From Microbispora sp. ZYX-F-249 (GTDB taxonomy: Bacteria; Actinomycetota; Actinomycetes; Streptosporangiales; Streptosporangiaceae): 64,000 nt of DNA. Position numbers and translations under genes: made by a program. The DNA lies in the NCBI RefSeq assembly GCF_039649665.1, contig NZ_JBDJAW010000008.1, positions 62,001 through 126,000 on the forward strand, given 5' to 3'. Positions within the stretch are counted from its first letter, which is position 1, and each line of letters begins with the position of its first letter. Below the pieces are notes generated by a model. It did not search any database, was not told the DNA's origin, and was given only the letters and a program-made list of their open reading frames with translations. Positions 9,039 through 17,932 of this stretch are shown here, piece after piece.

Positions 9039-10036
9039 CGTGAACTTTCGCGAATCGTCAGCCGAGGTTCGAGGAGCGTCGACTCCGGTACGGCCTGGCC
9101 CTCCAGCTTGGCCATGAGCAGCCGGACCGCCTGTCTGCCGACGTCCTCGGCGGGAATGAGCACGGAGGTCAGCGCGGGGCTGGCCCGCTCGGCGATGTCG
9201 TCCGGGCAGATCGCCACCACCGAGACGTCCTCGGGCACCCGCCTGCCGAGGATCCGCAACGCCCCCAGCACATGGCCGGCGGCCGCCTCGTTGTGCACGA
9301 CGAGCCCGGACAGCCGAGGCCGCTCGTCGAGCAGCAGCTTCACGGCGGCGTGGACCTCGTCGAACGACTCCTCGCAGGGCCGCGCGTCGGCCTCCAGGCC
9401 GTGCCGCCGGGCCGCTTCGACGAAGCCCGCCATCGTCCGCTCGGCGAAGCCCGTGCCGCGCTCGTAGACCACGCGGGGCGCGCCGAGCAGCGCGATCTCG
9501 CGATGCCCGAGGTCGGCCAGGTGGTCGGCGCACAGCGCCCCGGCCCGGGCGAAGTCGAGGTCGACGCAGGTCAGCCCTTCGGGGTCGGCCGGGAAACCGA
9601 TCAGCACGCTCGGCTCGGCGAGCTTGCGCAGCAGCGGCACGCGGGGGTCGTGGATCTCCACGTCCATCAGCAGCAGCCCGTCGACCAGCGCGCTGGCCGC
9701 CACCCGGTGCAGCCCGTCCGCTCCCTCGTCGGCCGTCATCAGGAGCACGTCGTGGTCGTACTGCCGGGCCGTGGTGACGACCGAGGTCGCGAACTGCATG
9801 AGGACCGGCAGGTTCATGCCGGCCCGCAGCGGCAGCACCAGCGCGATGACCTTCGCGCGCTTGCTGGCCAGGGCGCGGGCGCCGGCGTTGGGGTGGTAAC
9901 CGAGCGCACGCACGCTGTCCAGGACCCGCTGCCGCGTGGTCGCCGAGATCGCCCGCTTGCCGCTCAGCACGTACGACACCGTGGAGACGGCGACCCCCGC
10001 GTGCTTGGCGACGTCGGCGATCGTCACGGTCCTCAC
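9035..10036 (-). CDS. LacI family transcriptional regulator of the GH3/GH1 operon
   Basis: The 333-residue repressor has an N-terminal HTH with [20 protein letters not shown] and the hinge helix motif [11 protein letters not shown], then a periplasmic-binding-like sugar-sensing domain. It is encoded between the two hydrolases with a GTGA overlap at its start and an ATGA overlap at its end, so it is expressed with its targets. The two TCGAAGCGCTTCGA palindromes upstream of the operon are the obvious operators, consistent with autoregulation released by a sugar. The start is GTG 10036 or GTG 10027. Confidence 0.92.
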   Translation of the reverse strand: MRTVTIADVAKHAGVAVSTVSYVLSGKRAISATTRQRVLDSVRALGYHPNAGARALASKRAKVIALVLPLRAGMNLPVLMQFATSVVTTARQYDHDVLLMTADEGADGLHRVAASALVDGLLLMDVEIHDPRVPLLRKLAEPSVLIGFPADPEGLTCVDLDFARAGALCADHLADLGHREIALLGAPRVVYERGTGFAERTMAGFVEAARRHGLEADARPCEESFDEVHAAVKLLLDERPRLSGLVVHNEAAAGHVLGALRILGRRVPEDVSVVAICPDDIAERASPALTSVLIPAEDVGRQAVRLLMAKLEGQAVPESTLLEPRLTIRESSR

Positions 10037-12837
10037 GGGCAGAACCCCAGCGCGTTCACCGTGACCCCCTCGCTCTCGTACACCACATAAAGATCGCGCA
10101 CTCCGGCCGCTCCCGCCAGAGGGGTGCTCACCTCGACGAAATCATGCCGGGTGACCGTGGGCGGGACGCTGACCGCGCCGGCGACCTCGCCGGTCAGGGG
10201 ATCGTCGAGCCGCAGCGTGACCACCCCGCCCTCGTCGCTCGACACCGCCAGCACGCAGGCCGACAGCTCCCCCCGGCCGAAATCACAGTCGCGGAAGGCG
10301 ATCCACGATCCCGGGGACGTGGAGCGCACCGCGTCCCCGGCGTCGAGCGCGGCGTCGCACAGCACCACACCGTCGTACTCGTCGTGGTCGGCCGCGTCCA
10401 GTGGCCCCGCGGTCAGGTCCCGCGGCGGGATGCGCTCGCCCCGCACCCGAACCGGCGCGCACAGGCGGATGTCCCCCGACGAGGCGCCCACCTGCACCGT
10501 GTGCGCGGCGTCCTCGACCACGAACCTGCCCCGCGTCACGTCCCAGAAGGCCAGGTCGCCGACCGGCACGTCCACCGACACCGTACGGCTCTCGCCCGGC
10601 GTGAGCCGCACCTTGGCGAAGCCGCGCAGCTGGCGCAGCGGCTGCTTCACCCGCGAGCGCCGCTGGTGGGTGTAGAACTGCACGACCTCCTCCCCCGCGC
10701 GCTCGCCCGTGTTCGTCACGGTCACGCTGACGGTCAGCGTCTCGCCCTCGGCGACCTCCGCCGACGACAGTTCCAGGCCGGAGTACGCGAAGCGGGTGTA
10801 GCTCAGGCCGTGCCCGAACGGGTAGAGCGGCCGGCCGCGGTAGTAGAGGTAGGTGGCGTCGGAGGCGATGATGTCGTAGTCGAGCAGGTCGGGCAGTTCG
10901 GCGGCCGAGCGGTACCACGTCTGGGTGAGGCGGCCGCCCGGGTCGTCGTCGCCGAGCAGCACGCCGGCGAGCGCGTGGCCGTACTCCTGACCGCCGTGCG
11001 ACGACCAGAGGATCGCGGGCAGGTGCTCCTGCGCCCAGCCGACCGCGAAGGGGTAGCCGCTGGAGATCACCAGCACGGTGGCCGGGTTGGCCGCGTGGAC
11101 GGCCTTCAGCAGGGCCTCCTGCCGCTCGGGCAGCGCCAGCGTCGCGCGGTCCTCGGTCTCGCGGCCGTTCACCAGCGGGTGGTCGCCGAGCACGACGACC
11201 GCGGCGTCGGCGCCGGCCGCCGCCTCCGCCGCGCGGGCAGCGCCGCTCTCGACCGGCTCCACGGCCAGCACGGCCGCGGCGTCGGGGTCGTCGGTGGTGC
11301 GGACGACCCCGTCCGCCACGGTGACGTACCTGCCGGAGGAGATGTTGCGCAGCACGACGCCCCTCGGGCGCTCCTCGATCCGGAAGGTCTGGCGCACCTC
11401 CCAGCCGTTCGGGCCCGGCTGGTCGTTGACCAGCACGCCGTCCTCCCCCGCCGACACGTGCCGCCCGTTGGCGCAGGACCGGAACGCGAACGCGCCGCCG
11501 CCCCAGTCGAACACGTCGAAGCAGGACCGCTCGCTCCCCACGAGCAGCGGCCCGCCCGCGGGGTCGGCGGACGCGCCGACGTACCCGCCCTCGGTGCGCA
11601 GCGCCACCCGGTCGACGCCCTCGCAGTAGACGGTCTCGCACCGCTCGGCGAGGCCCGCCAGGGCCGTCACCTGGTACGGCAGCGTGCCGCTGTACCAGTC
11701 CTCGAACAGGACGCCGGCCAGCGGGCCGATCACCGCGACCGTGCGCGGGGCGGCCAGCGGCAGCAGGCCGTCGTTCTTCAGCAGCGTGATCGACTGCCGG
11801 GCCGCCTCCCGCGCGAGCCGCCGGTGCTCCGGGCTGTTGACCATGTCGTGGGTGATGTCGTCGTACGGCGTGGCGGGGTCGAACTCGCCCAGGCGCACCC
11901 GGATCGACAGCGCGTGCCGGGCGGCGGCGTCGATGTCGGCCTCGCTCAGCAGGCCGCGGTCGAGCGCGGTCCTGACGTGGCCCAAGGTGGCGGCGCTGTC
12001 GGCGCCGTCCTGGGTGAAGCTGTCCAGCCCGGCCTTGATCGCGTGCGCGTACGCCTGGGGCAGGTCCTTGTGGTAGCCCTGCATCCCGGCGAGGTTGCCC
12101 GGCGCGTACGCGTCGCTGACCACGAGGATGTCGTCGGGGGCCCAGGCCCGCAGGTGGCTGCCGATCAGCGGCGACAGGTGGGCCGGCCGGCCGTTGACGA
12201 GGTTGTACGACGGCATCACGGCCACCGCGGCTCCCGCCCGCAGCGCCGGGCGGAACGCCCTGAGCTCGTACTCGTGCAGCACCCGCGGCGGCAGGCCGCT
12301 GGAGGTCACGCACCGGTCGGTCTCGTTGTTGTAGCCGAGGAAGTGCTTCAGCGTGGGCGCCGTCTTCAGCACCTCGTGACCGCCGCGCAGGCCGCTCGCG
12401 TAGGCCGTGCCCATGACGCCGGTGAGCCAGGGGTCCTCCGAGTAGCCCTCCTCGTTGCGGCCCCAGCGCGGGTCCCGCAGCGGGTTGACCACCGGCGCCC
12501 AGACGTTGCGGCCCACGCTCTGCGGATCCTTGTGGTGGAAGGCCATGACCTCGTCGCCGGTCGCGTCCCCCACTCGGCGGACCAGGTCGGGGTTCCAGGT
12601 GCTCGCCAGCCCGATGGCCTGGGGGAACACGGTGGCCGGGCCGTGCCAGGCCAGGCCGTGCAGGGCCTCGGTGCCGGTGCGGAAGGGCCGCAGGCCGAGC
12701 CGTTCCACGGGCGCCTGGTACTGGTGCAGCAGGCCGATCTTCTCGTCGAGTGTGAGCCTGCCCAGCAGGTCGTCCACCCGGTCGGCGGGAGACAGCGCGG
12801 GGTTCCGGAATGCCGGGTCTTGAGCCGGTTCGTTCAT
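10033..12837 (-). CDS. GH3 beta-glycosidase with fascin-like insert and C-terminal CBM6-like domain
   Basis: The 934-residue retaining beta-glycosidase lacks a signal peptide and is probably cytoplasmic. The GH3 N-domain (about 15-320) contains KHFLGYNN and the nucleophile Asp242 in VVSDAYAP. The GH3 C-domain (about 345-690) is interrupted near 420-545 by a block with repeated Arg-Ser/Asn-x-x-x-Gly-Arg-His/Tyr-Val motifs, as in fascin-like beta-trefoils. A fibronectin-III-like domain (about 695-775) and a beta-rich CBM6-like end follow. It is the first gene of an operon with LacI and GH1. A secreted paralogue with the same layout is encoded at 23741-26671. The substrate could be beta-glucosides or beta-xylosides; the SDA context does not decide. 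Confidence 0.88.
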   Translation of the reverse strand: MNEPAQDPAFRNPALSPADRVDDLLGRLTLDEKIGLLHQYQAPVERLGLRPFRTGTEALHGLAWHGPATVFPQAIGLASTWNPDLVRRVGDATGDEVMAFHHKDPQSVGRNVWAPVVNPLRDPRWGRNEEGYSEDPWLTGVMGTAYASGLRGGHEVLKTAPTLKHFLGYNNETDRCVTSSGLPPRVLHEYELRAFRPALRAGAAVAVMPSYNLVNGRPAHLSPLIGSHLRAWAPDDILVVSDAYAPGNLAGMQGYHKDLPQAYAHAIKAGLDSFTQDGADSAATLGHVRTALDRGLLSEADIDAAARHALSIRVRLGEFDPATPYDDITHDMVNSPEHRRLAREAARQSITLLKNDGLLPLAAPRTVAVIGPLAGVLFEDWYSGTLPYQVTALAGLAERCETVYCEGVDRVALRTEGGYVGASADPAGGPLLVGSERSCFDVFDWGGGAFAFRSCANGRHVSAGEDGVLVNDQPGPNGWEVRQTFRIEERPRGVVLRNISSGRYVTVADGVVRTTDDPDAAAVLAVEPVESGAARAAEAAAGADAAVVVLGDHPLVNGRETEDRATLALPERQEALLKAVHAANPATVLVISSGYPFAVGWAQEHLPAILWSSHGGQEYGHALAGVLLGDDDPGGRLTQTWYRSAAELPDLLDYDIIASDATYLYYRGRPLYPFGHGLSYTRFAYSGLELSSAEVAEGETLTVSVTVTNTGERAGEEVVQFYTHQRRSRVKQPLRQLRGFAKVRLTPGESRTVSVDVPVGDLAFWDVTRGRFVVEDAAHTVQVGASSGDIRLCAPVRVRGERIPPRDLTAGPLDAADHDEYDGVVLCDAALDAGDAVRSTSPGSWIAFRDCDFGRGELSACVLAVSSDEGGVVTLRLDDPLTGEVAGAVSVPPTVTRHDFVEVSTPLAGAAGVRDLYVVYESEGVTVNALGFCP

Positions 12838-12857
12838 CTGGAGAGTTACCCTTCGCG

Positions 12858-12871
12858 TCGAAGCGCTTCGA
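12858..12871. promoter_or_regulatory. LacI-type operator, proximal copy
   Basis: TCGAAGCGCTTCGA is a perfect 14-bp palindrome with the central CG typical of LacI family operators. It starts 21 bases upstream of the GH3 start codon, where a bound repressor would block transcription or initiation. Confidence 0.85.
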
Positions 12872-12939
12872 TGACCTGCCGAAAAACGCGCCCAAAGGGC
12901 GTCGCGAGGATCCGCTGTTCGGTTGGGGAAGCGCCGCCG

Positions 12940-12953
12940 TCGAAGCGCTTCGA
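12940..12953. promoter_or_regulatory. LacI-type operator, distal copy
   Basis: This is a second identical TCGAAGCGCTTCGA palindrome, 82 bp from the proximal one. That is about eight helical turns, so the two sites could be bridged by a tetrameric or paired-dimer repressor. Confidence 0.85.
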
Positions 12954-13092
12954 AAGGGTTACCGCGAGTTTCCGGTGTGTAAATCCGGACTCATCCGGAA
13001 GATTGCCCGCATCCTCGGCTCAGGTCAAGACCTCTCGTCGCGCCGGTTCCGCCCCGATGTCATCCCGGCCATACGCGGGGGCGTACGCAACA

Positions 13093-13126
13093 GGGCGGGC
13101 GCGGACCCGCCGGTCCGCGCCCGCCC
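13093..13126. terminator. Strong hairpin terminator after the beta-propeller gene
   Basis: GGGCGGGCGCGGAC (13093-13106) and GTCCGCGCCCGCCC (13113-13126) form a perfect 14-bp stem with a 6-nt loop. It lies 23 bases past the stop of the minus-strand beta-propeller gene and insulates it from the GH3 promoter region. Confidence 0.85.
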
Positions 13127-13149
13127 TCGGATGCCCCGGGAGTCCCCGG

Positions 13150-14073
13150 TCAGCGGACGATCTGCAGCAGCGCCTGACGCCTGGCCGCGGCCGGCTCGGT
13201 CAGGCTCTGCAGCTGCCTGCCGTTCTTGTCGAGCACGACGAGGGTGTTGGCGGTGCGTCCGGCGACCCGGACGACCAGGCGGCCGTCCCGCAGGTAGAAG
13301 GCCCCGATGAGCGAGCCCTTCACCGGGATCGCGCTCTTCTTGCCGGTGGCGACGTCGACCACGGCCGGGCGGAAGCCGCCGGGCCAGGAGCCGTCGCCCG
13401 CGGGCGCGGTGCGCGACAGCGGCGCCACGACCACCTTGGCGCCGTCGGGCGACAGGCTCTGCACGTGGTTGGCGAGGTCGACGCCCTTCACCTTGACCGC
13501 CTTGCCGGTCTTCACGTCGAGGCGGTACACGCCCCTGGTCGTCCCCGCGTAGCCGGCGAGGTAGCGGCCGTCCGCCGACCACGCGAGGTGGCAGATCCCG
13601 AGGGTGGTGCCCGCCTTCCGGGCGCCCCTGCCGTCCGCGCCGACGATCGAGACCGGCCCGGCGTCGGAGTTGCCCTTGTTCACGTACGCCACCGACCGGG
13701 AGTCCGGCGACCAGACCGGGGTGCCGCACGGGAACCCGGCCGCGGCGCCCTTGGCCACGGTCGTCGCCGTGCTGCCGCTGCCGACACGGACCTCGCCGCG
13801 GTCCGTGATCCAGGCGACCTTCGTGCCGTCCGGGGACGCGGAGAACTGACCCGTCATCGGCATGACGCCGAGCTTCGAGAAGCCCTTGCCGGGCTCGTAC
13901 CGGGTGATCGGGAAGCCCTTGCCGTAGGAGAGGTAGACGGCGACCCCGGCAAGGGGCTTGGGCGCGGCGGAGGCTCCGGCCGGGGCGGCGGCCGCGGGGG
14001 CGGCCGGCGCGCCCGCGAGCACGGCGGAGAGCGCGGTGGAGAGCGCGGCGGCGCAGAGCAGGCGAGTCTTCAT
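13150..14073 (-). CDS. Secreted TolB/WD40-like beta-propeller protein
   Basis: The 307-residue protein starts with a signal peptide (basic MKTR, hydrophobic Ala/Leu core, AAPA-type cleavage region near 30). The mature part is a run of beta-propeller blades with repeated SPDG/WSPDSRSVAY/WSADGRYLAGY motifs, as in TolB-like and WD40-like PD40 repeats. Two Cys (in GFPCGTP and GICHLAW) could form a disulphide outside the cell. The start at ATG 14073 is chosen for the signal peptide; the frame is open further upstream. No enzyme motif is seen. It may bind a partner protein or ligand; the role is unknown. Confidence 0.75.
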   Translation of the reverse strand: MKTRLLCAAALSTALSAVLAGAPAAPAAAAPAGASAAPKPLAGVAVYLSYGKGFPITRYEPGKGFSKLGVMPMTGQFSASPDGTKVAWITDRGEVRVGSGSTATTVAKGAAAGFPCGTPVWSPDSRSVAYVNKGNSDAGPVSIVGADGRGARKAGTTLGICHLAWSADGRYLAGYAGTTRGVYRLDVKTGKAVKVKGVDLANHVQSLSPDGAKVVVAPLSRTAPAGDGSWPGGFRPAVVDVATGKKSAIPVKGSLIGAFYLRDGRLVVRVAGRTANTLVVLDKNGRQLQSLTEPAAARRQALLQIVR

Positions 14074-14160
14074 CGTGTCCCATTCGTTGAGGTTGCCGAT
14101 GTTCGACGCGTCGTTTCCCGGCCCGGTTCGCGGGCATCCCATATCGGCATCGGCCACCGC

Positions 14161-14278
14161 GCCGGACCCCGCGTCCGGCGCATGGCTCCGGCGCCCGTTT
14201 CCCGCCCGGCGGGTGCTCCCCGCCCGGGCGGGCGCTTCCCCGCCGGGCGGACGCTTCCCGGCGGACGCTTCCCGGCGG
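14161..14278. repeat. Hairpin and tandem 14-mer region downstream of the ROK gene
   Basis: A GCCGGAC/GTCCGGC hairpin (14161-14179) is followed by GC-rich short repeats that end in two exact tandem copies of ACGCTTCCCGGCGG (14251-14264 and 14265-14278). Degenerate relatives lie just before them. The region can act as a terminator for the ROK gene on the minus strand. Confidence 0.55.
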
Positions 14279-14281
14279 CGG

Positions 14282-15493
14282 TCAGCGCTGCGCGGGCAGG
14301 CGGCCGGAGTCGACCGAGTCGAGCACCCGCGCGGCCGCCCCGAGCGCCGCGGCGCCGTACCCGAGCGTCGACACCTCGAGCCGGCAGCCGCCCCCGCCGG
14401 GAGCGAGCACCCTGCCGTACATCTCCTCCTCCGCGCACGCGACGAGCCAGGGCGCCAGCGGCACGTAGTAGCCCCCGAGGATCACGACCTCGGGGTTGAG
14501 CATGTTGGCCACGGCGGCCATTCCCCTGCCGAGGTGGCGCCCCACGTCCTCCAGCAGCGCGAGGATTTCGGGCTCGCCGTTGCGGGCGCGCCGCACGACC
14601 TCGTCGATCTCGAGTTCCAGCTCGGACGGCGAGGCGTCGGGCGCCGTGCGGGCGAGGATCGCACCGATCCCGGCGACGGCCTCCAGGCAGCCGCGCCGGC
14701 CGCACCGGCAGGTGGGCCCGGCGGGGTCGAGCTCGATGTGGCCGATCTCGCCGCTGTAGCCCTGCCCGCCTCGCCTGAGCCTGCCGTCCATGACGATGCC
14801 CGCGCCCACGCCCACCTCGCCGGTCACGTAGACGAGGTTGGCGGCGTTGCGGTGGGGCCCGAACCGGTGCTCGGCGAGGGCGGCGAGGTTGGCGTCGTTG
14901 TCGACCAGGACGGGGAAGCCCGGGTCGCGCAGCGCCTTGGTGAGGTCGCCGGCCAGGTCCGCGTCGTGCCAGCCCAGGTTGGGTGCGACCCGTACGGCGC
15001 CGTTGACGTCCACCAGCCCCGGGACGGCCACGGTCAGGCCGAGCACCTGGCGGGCCTCCTTGGTCATCCTGCTGACGACCCGCCGGGCGAGCGCGGCCAT
15101 CGCGACGACCGCCTGGCCCGCGCTGGAGGTCCCGCCGGGGAAGGAGCGCCGCCAGTTCAGCAGTTCCTCGCCCTTGAGGTCCACCGCGACCGCCGTGATG
15201 TAGTCGACGTTGACCTCGATGCCGATCGCCGCGTACGGCGAGCCGTCCAGGACGAGCATGGTGGCGGGCCGGCCGACGCGGTGCTCGGTCAGGCCGGTCT
15301 CGCGCAGCAGACGCCGGTCGATGAGGTCGGCGACCAGGCTGGACACGGTGGCCTTGTTGAGGCCCGTCGAGGCGGCGATGTCGGCGCGCGAGCAGGGCGC
15401 GTTCTCCCGCACGAACCGCAGCACGACGGCGAGGTTGGTCGCGCGTACGTCGGTGAAGTCGGCCGGCTGTGGCCCGTTGTGCGATGTGATCAA
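14282..15493 (-). CDS. ROK family transcriptional regulator, XylR-like
   Basis: The 403-residue protein has an N-terminal winged HTH (residues about 15-75, with GLNKATVSSLVADLIDR) followed by a ROK/ASKHA sugar-binding domain. The zinc motif CRCGRRGCLE and the sequence GEIGHIEL are both diagnostic for ROK. Such proteins repress sugar catabolic genes and are released by the sugar (xylose or glucose in known cases). The start is TTG 15493. It is not next to a sugar operon, but GTTAGTT...AACAAA motifs occur both upstream of it (15668-15690) and in the promoter of the GH31 alpha-xylosidase operon (32186-32212), so that operon is a plausible distant target. Confidence 0.88.
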   Translation of the reverse strand: MITSHNGPQPADFTDVRATNLAVVLRFVRENAPCSRADIAASTGLNKATVSSLVADLIDRRLLRETGLTEHRVGRPATMLVLDGSPYAAIGIEVNVDYITAVAVDLKGEELLNWRRSFPGGTSSAGQAVVAMAALARRVVSRMTKEARQVLGLTVAVPGLVDVNGAVRVAPNLGWHDADLAGDLTKALRDPGFPVLVDNDANLAALAEHRFGPHRNAANLVYVTGEVGVGAGIVMDGRLRRGGQGYSGEIGHIELDPAGPTCRCGRRGCLEAVAGIGAILARTAPDASPSELELEIDEVVRRARNGEPEILALLEDVGRHLGRGMAAVANMLNPEVVILGGYYVPLAPWLVACAEEEMYGRVLAPGGGGCRLEVSTLGYGAAALGAAARVLDSVDSGRLPAQR

Positions 15494-15949
15494 TGTCCGC
15501 CCCGTTCCCGCTCGGGCTCATCATGCCGCAATTGCGAGCAATTTGACACGACATCCGCGGCCAGGATCGAGGCACGGACGGGCGCGCGGGCCGCGCCGCG
15601 TCCGGCGTGGCACCGGCCACCGGCCCCAGCGCCTCCCGGGTAACCTGGTGGCACTCGCTCCTCCGACGTTTGTTTGGCTATGGAACTAACTAAAGCCTAC
15701 CGTGGAGTGGCATGCGGAATCCAGGGGCACGTCACGGGCCGGCCTCCGGCCGTACTCGGCCCTTGCGCCTCGCCCCGAGCGGCACCGGCGCATCGCGGTC
15801 CTTCCCGAGCGGGAGTTCGCCGGCGTCCTCGATGAGCCGGCCGAAATCGTCGGCGATGGCCGGCACCTACCCCTGTTGACGGGCGGTGCGGCATTTCGTA
15901 CGTTCCGCCTAGGCCGTCCTCCGGGCGTCCCGAACCGGAAGGGGTTGCA
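15494..15949. other. 456-bp intergenic region between ROK and P450 genes
   Basis: No convincing gene is seen. It holds the candidate ROK operator at 15668-15690. A 44-codon minus-strand frame (GTG near 15870 to TGA near 15736) and several short plus-strand frames have no supporting ribosome site. GGAAGGGG at 15937-15944 is the ribosome site of the P450 gene. Confidence 0.5.
15668..15690. promoter_or_regulatory. Candidate ROK/XylR-type operator
   Basis: GTTTGTT (15668-15674) and AACTAAC (15684-15690) form a 6-of-7 inverted repeat with a 9-bp spacer. It is strikingly AT-rich for this genome. The half-sites resemble the xyl operators of Bacillus-type XylR as I recall them. It lies about 175 bp upstream of the ROK gene. 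Confidence 0.45.
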
Positions 15950-17176
15950 TTGAGCACCGAGCCGGATTCGAACGGGATTGGGCTGAATTCTGTGCCGGAC
16001 GTCGTGCCGGGGCCGCTCGCCACTCCGCCGCCGGAGTTCGCCCGCAGACGGGAGTCGGGGCCGTTGGAGCCGGCGACCATGCCAAGTGGCGACCGCGTGC
16101 CGATGGCCGTCCGGTACGAGGACGTGCGCGCACTGCTGGCCTCACCCACGTCCAGCCGTAATCTGCGCCTTCCCGGGCTGCCGCGCTTCGTGAGCGGCGT
16201 CGGCATCGACGACGACCCGGACGCGCTCATCAACCAGGATCCGCCGGAGCACACGCGCTACCGCCGGATCATGCACGGCACCTTCACCCCGCGCCGGATC
16301 GAACCGTGGCGCCCCCGCATCGCGCGGATCGCCCGGGACCTCCTCGACGGCCTGGGCGACGACTTCGACGTGGTCGGGGGATGCGCGCTGCGACTGCCGG
16401 CCAATGTCATCTGCGCGATGCTCGGGGTGCCGATGGACCACTACGCGCAGTTCGTCCGGTGGACGGACATGTTCCTGACCACGTCCACGGCCACCGAGCA
16501 GGCGCGTCACGAGGGCTACACCGACTTCATGGCCTACGCCGCCGAACTGGTCGCCCAGCATCGCCTCGAACCGGGCGAGGACCTCATCGACCTGCTCATC
16601 CAGGCCAGGGACGCCGATGACCGGCTGTCGGAGGGCGAGCTCGTCAACACCGTCTTCTCCCTCATCACGGCCGGGTACGAGACGACCGCCTCGATGATCG
16701 CCCGTGGTGTGTTCCGGTTGCTCCTCCACCGCGACCAGTGGGACGAGCTGGTCGCGGATCCGGCCCTGACGGCCACCGCCGTCGAGGAGATCCTGCGCTT
16801 CGACGGGCCGCCCGCCAGCGCGTTCATGCGCCGCATCACGGAGGACACCGAGCTGTCCGGCGGCTCGCTGAGCGCGGGGACGGTCGTCATGCCGAACCTG
16901 AACGCGGCCAACCACGATCCGCAGGCGTTTCCCGAGCCCGGCCGGTTCGACATCCACCGTTTCACCGGCCATCCGCCCAACCCGCATGTGGCGTTCGGTT
17001 ACGGCCCGCACCGCTGCCTGGCCGCCAGCCTCGCCAGGGTCGAGCTCACCGAGGCGATCAGAGCCCTGGTCATCCGGCGGCCCGCCCTCCGCCTGGCCAC
17101 CTCACCCGAGTCGGTGGCATGGACAGACGGCCTTGTCCTGCGGCCCGTCGCCCTGCACGTCACCTCGGCGGGATGA
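15950..17176 (+). CDS. Cytochrome P450
   Basis: The 408-residue soluble bacterial P450 shows all hallmark motifs: I-helix AGYETT, K-helix EEILR, and the haem loop FGYGPHRCL with the axial Cys at residue 356. It starts at TTG 15950, seven bases after GGAAGGGG. P450s insert oxygen or couple aryl groups using ferredoxin-supplied electrons; no ferredoxin gene is adjacent. The next gene on the same strand, 64 nt away, encodes a small PpiC-like protein, which raises the possibility of a peptide-modifying pathway. The substrate is unknown. Confidence 0.92.
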   Translation: MSTEPDSNGIGLNSVPDVVPGPLATPPPEFARRRESGPLEPATMPSGDRVPMAVRYEDVRALLASPTSSRNLRLPGLPRFVSGVGIDDDPDALINQDPPEHTRYRRIMHGTFTPRRIEPWRPRIARIARDLLDGLGDDFDVVGGCALRLPANVICAMLGVPMDHYAQFVRWTDMFLTTSTATEQARHEGYTDFMAYAAELVAQHRLEPGEDLIDLLIQARDADDRLSEGELVNTVFSLITAGYETTASMIARGVFRLLLHRDQWDELVADPALTATAVEEILRFDGPPASAFMRRITEDTELSGGSLSAGTVVMPNLNAANHDPQAFPEPGRFDIHRFTGHPPNPHVAFGYGPHRCLAASLARVELTEAIRALVIRRPALRLATSPESVAWTDGLVLRPVALHVTSAG

Positions 17177-17240
17177 CGCCCACGGATCGATGACGCGGGA
17201 CAAGCGGAGTGCAAGTCCGCATCAAACGGGACGCACCAGT

Positions 17241-17597
17241 ATGGACGCCATGGACAAGGACGTCTCGCATTATCTCGGCGAGCTGCTCATTTGGGAGATC
17301 GAGGATTACCTGCGCGCGCGTACGGCACGCCCGGAGCGGGCGCGGGTGGCCCGCATCACGGTGCCCAGCCGGTCGGCGGCGGAGGCGGTCGCCGCGGACC
17401 TGGAGGCGGGCGGCAGCTTCTACGCCGCGGCGCGGCGTGCGCTCGCACAAGGCGTGGCCCTGCCGGACGACCTGTTCGGCGTGGTGACCCGGGATGAGCA
17501 CCCGGAGGTGTTCGAGGCCGTGCCGGGCACCACGCTGCCGCCCAAACCCGAAGGCGGGCACTTCCTCATCATCCGCCTCGTCGCCTTCGAGTCCTGA
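17241..17597 (+). CDS. Small PpiC/parvulin-like protein
   Basis: The 118-residue protein has an N-terminal helix (YLGELLIWEIEDYLRAR). A rotamase-like fold follows: RVARITVPSRSAAEAVAADL matches the first strand and helix of PpiC, GGSFYAAARRAL the second helix, and LPPKPEGGHFLIIRL the closing strands. It has no signal peptide, so it is cytoplasmic, unlike PrsA or SurA. Small cytoplasmic PpiC-like proteins are known from peptide-maturation contexts. Active-site residues cannot be judged here. The start is ATG 17241 or ATG 17250. It is probably co-transcribed with the P450. Confidence 0.65.
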   Translation: MDAMDKDVSHYLGELLIWEIEDYLRARTARPERARVARITVPSRSAAEAVAADLEAGGSFYAAARRALAQGVALPDDLFGVVTRDEHPEVFEAVPGTTLPPKPEGGHFLIIRLVAFES

Positions 17598-17612
17598 CCG
17601 CCGCCGGTACGG

Positions 17613-17867
17613 CTACCGCATGCCGGCGGTCGTGACCTCCCTGTCGGTGATCCTGGTCGCGCCCTCCTCGCGCGCACAGTGCGCGCAGCAGAACCAGCGG
17701 CCGTCGTACTCGGCGCCGTGGCCCACGATCCGGCACCCGCAGTGCTCGCACACGGGTGCCATCCGGGTGATGGCGCACTCGAAGCTGTCGAACACGTGCA
17801 CCGCGCCCTGGCTGTGCACCTCGAAGGCCATGTCGTAGTCGTTGCCGCAGACTTCACAGGTAGCCAT
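17613..17867 (-). CDS. Small cysteine-rich zinc-ribbon protein
   Basis: The 84-residue protein carries two zinc-binding knuckles: CEVCGNDY at the start and CEHCGCRIVGH in the middle, plus an isolated Cys in FECAI and a CCAHC cluster near the end. This pattern is shared by small actinobacterial proteins annotated as hypothetical or metallothionein-like. It likely binds zinc structurally or as a store. ATG 17867 begins the conserved motif. It converges with the PpiC-like gene, 15 nt apart, with no clear terminator. Confidence 0.7.
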   Translation of the reverse strand: MATCEVCGNDYDMAFEVHSQGAVHVFDSFECAITRMAPVCEHCGCRIVGHGAEYDGRWFCCAHCAREEGATRITDREVTTAGMR

Positions 17868-17932
17868 GGTTTCCCCCCGTCGACTCGCGGTCGAGGGGGG
17901 AAGTACCCGCCCAATCCTGGACGAACACCGCC

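Noticed and set aside
14161-14280. Short GC repeats considered as a CRISPR-like or regulatory array.
   Set aside because: Units are only 14-19 bp and adjacent, with no spacers. They are more likely terminator sequence.
10144-14499. A very long plus-strand open frame (over 1400 codons) opposite the GH3, beta-propeller and ROK genes.
   Set aside because: It is a GC-rich antisense shadow: low-complexity Arg/Gly/Ala composition, no ribosome site, and the opposite strand holds clear enzyme and regulator motifs.
15702-15953. An 83-codon frame directly before the P450, considered as a peptide precursor.
   Set aside because: There is no ribosome site, it overlaps the P450 start, and there is no core-peptide pattern. 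Shorter frames in the gap were also unconvincing.
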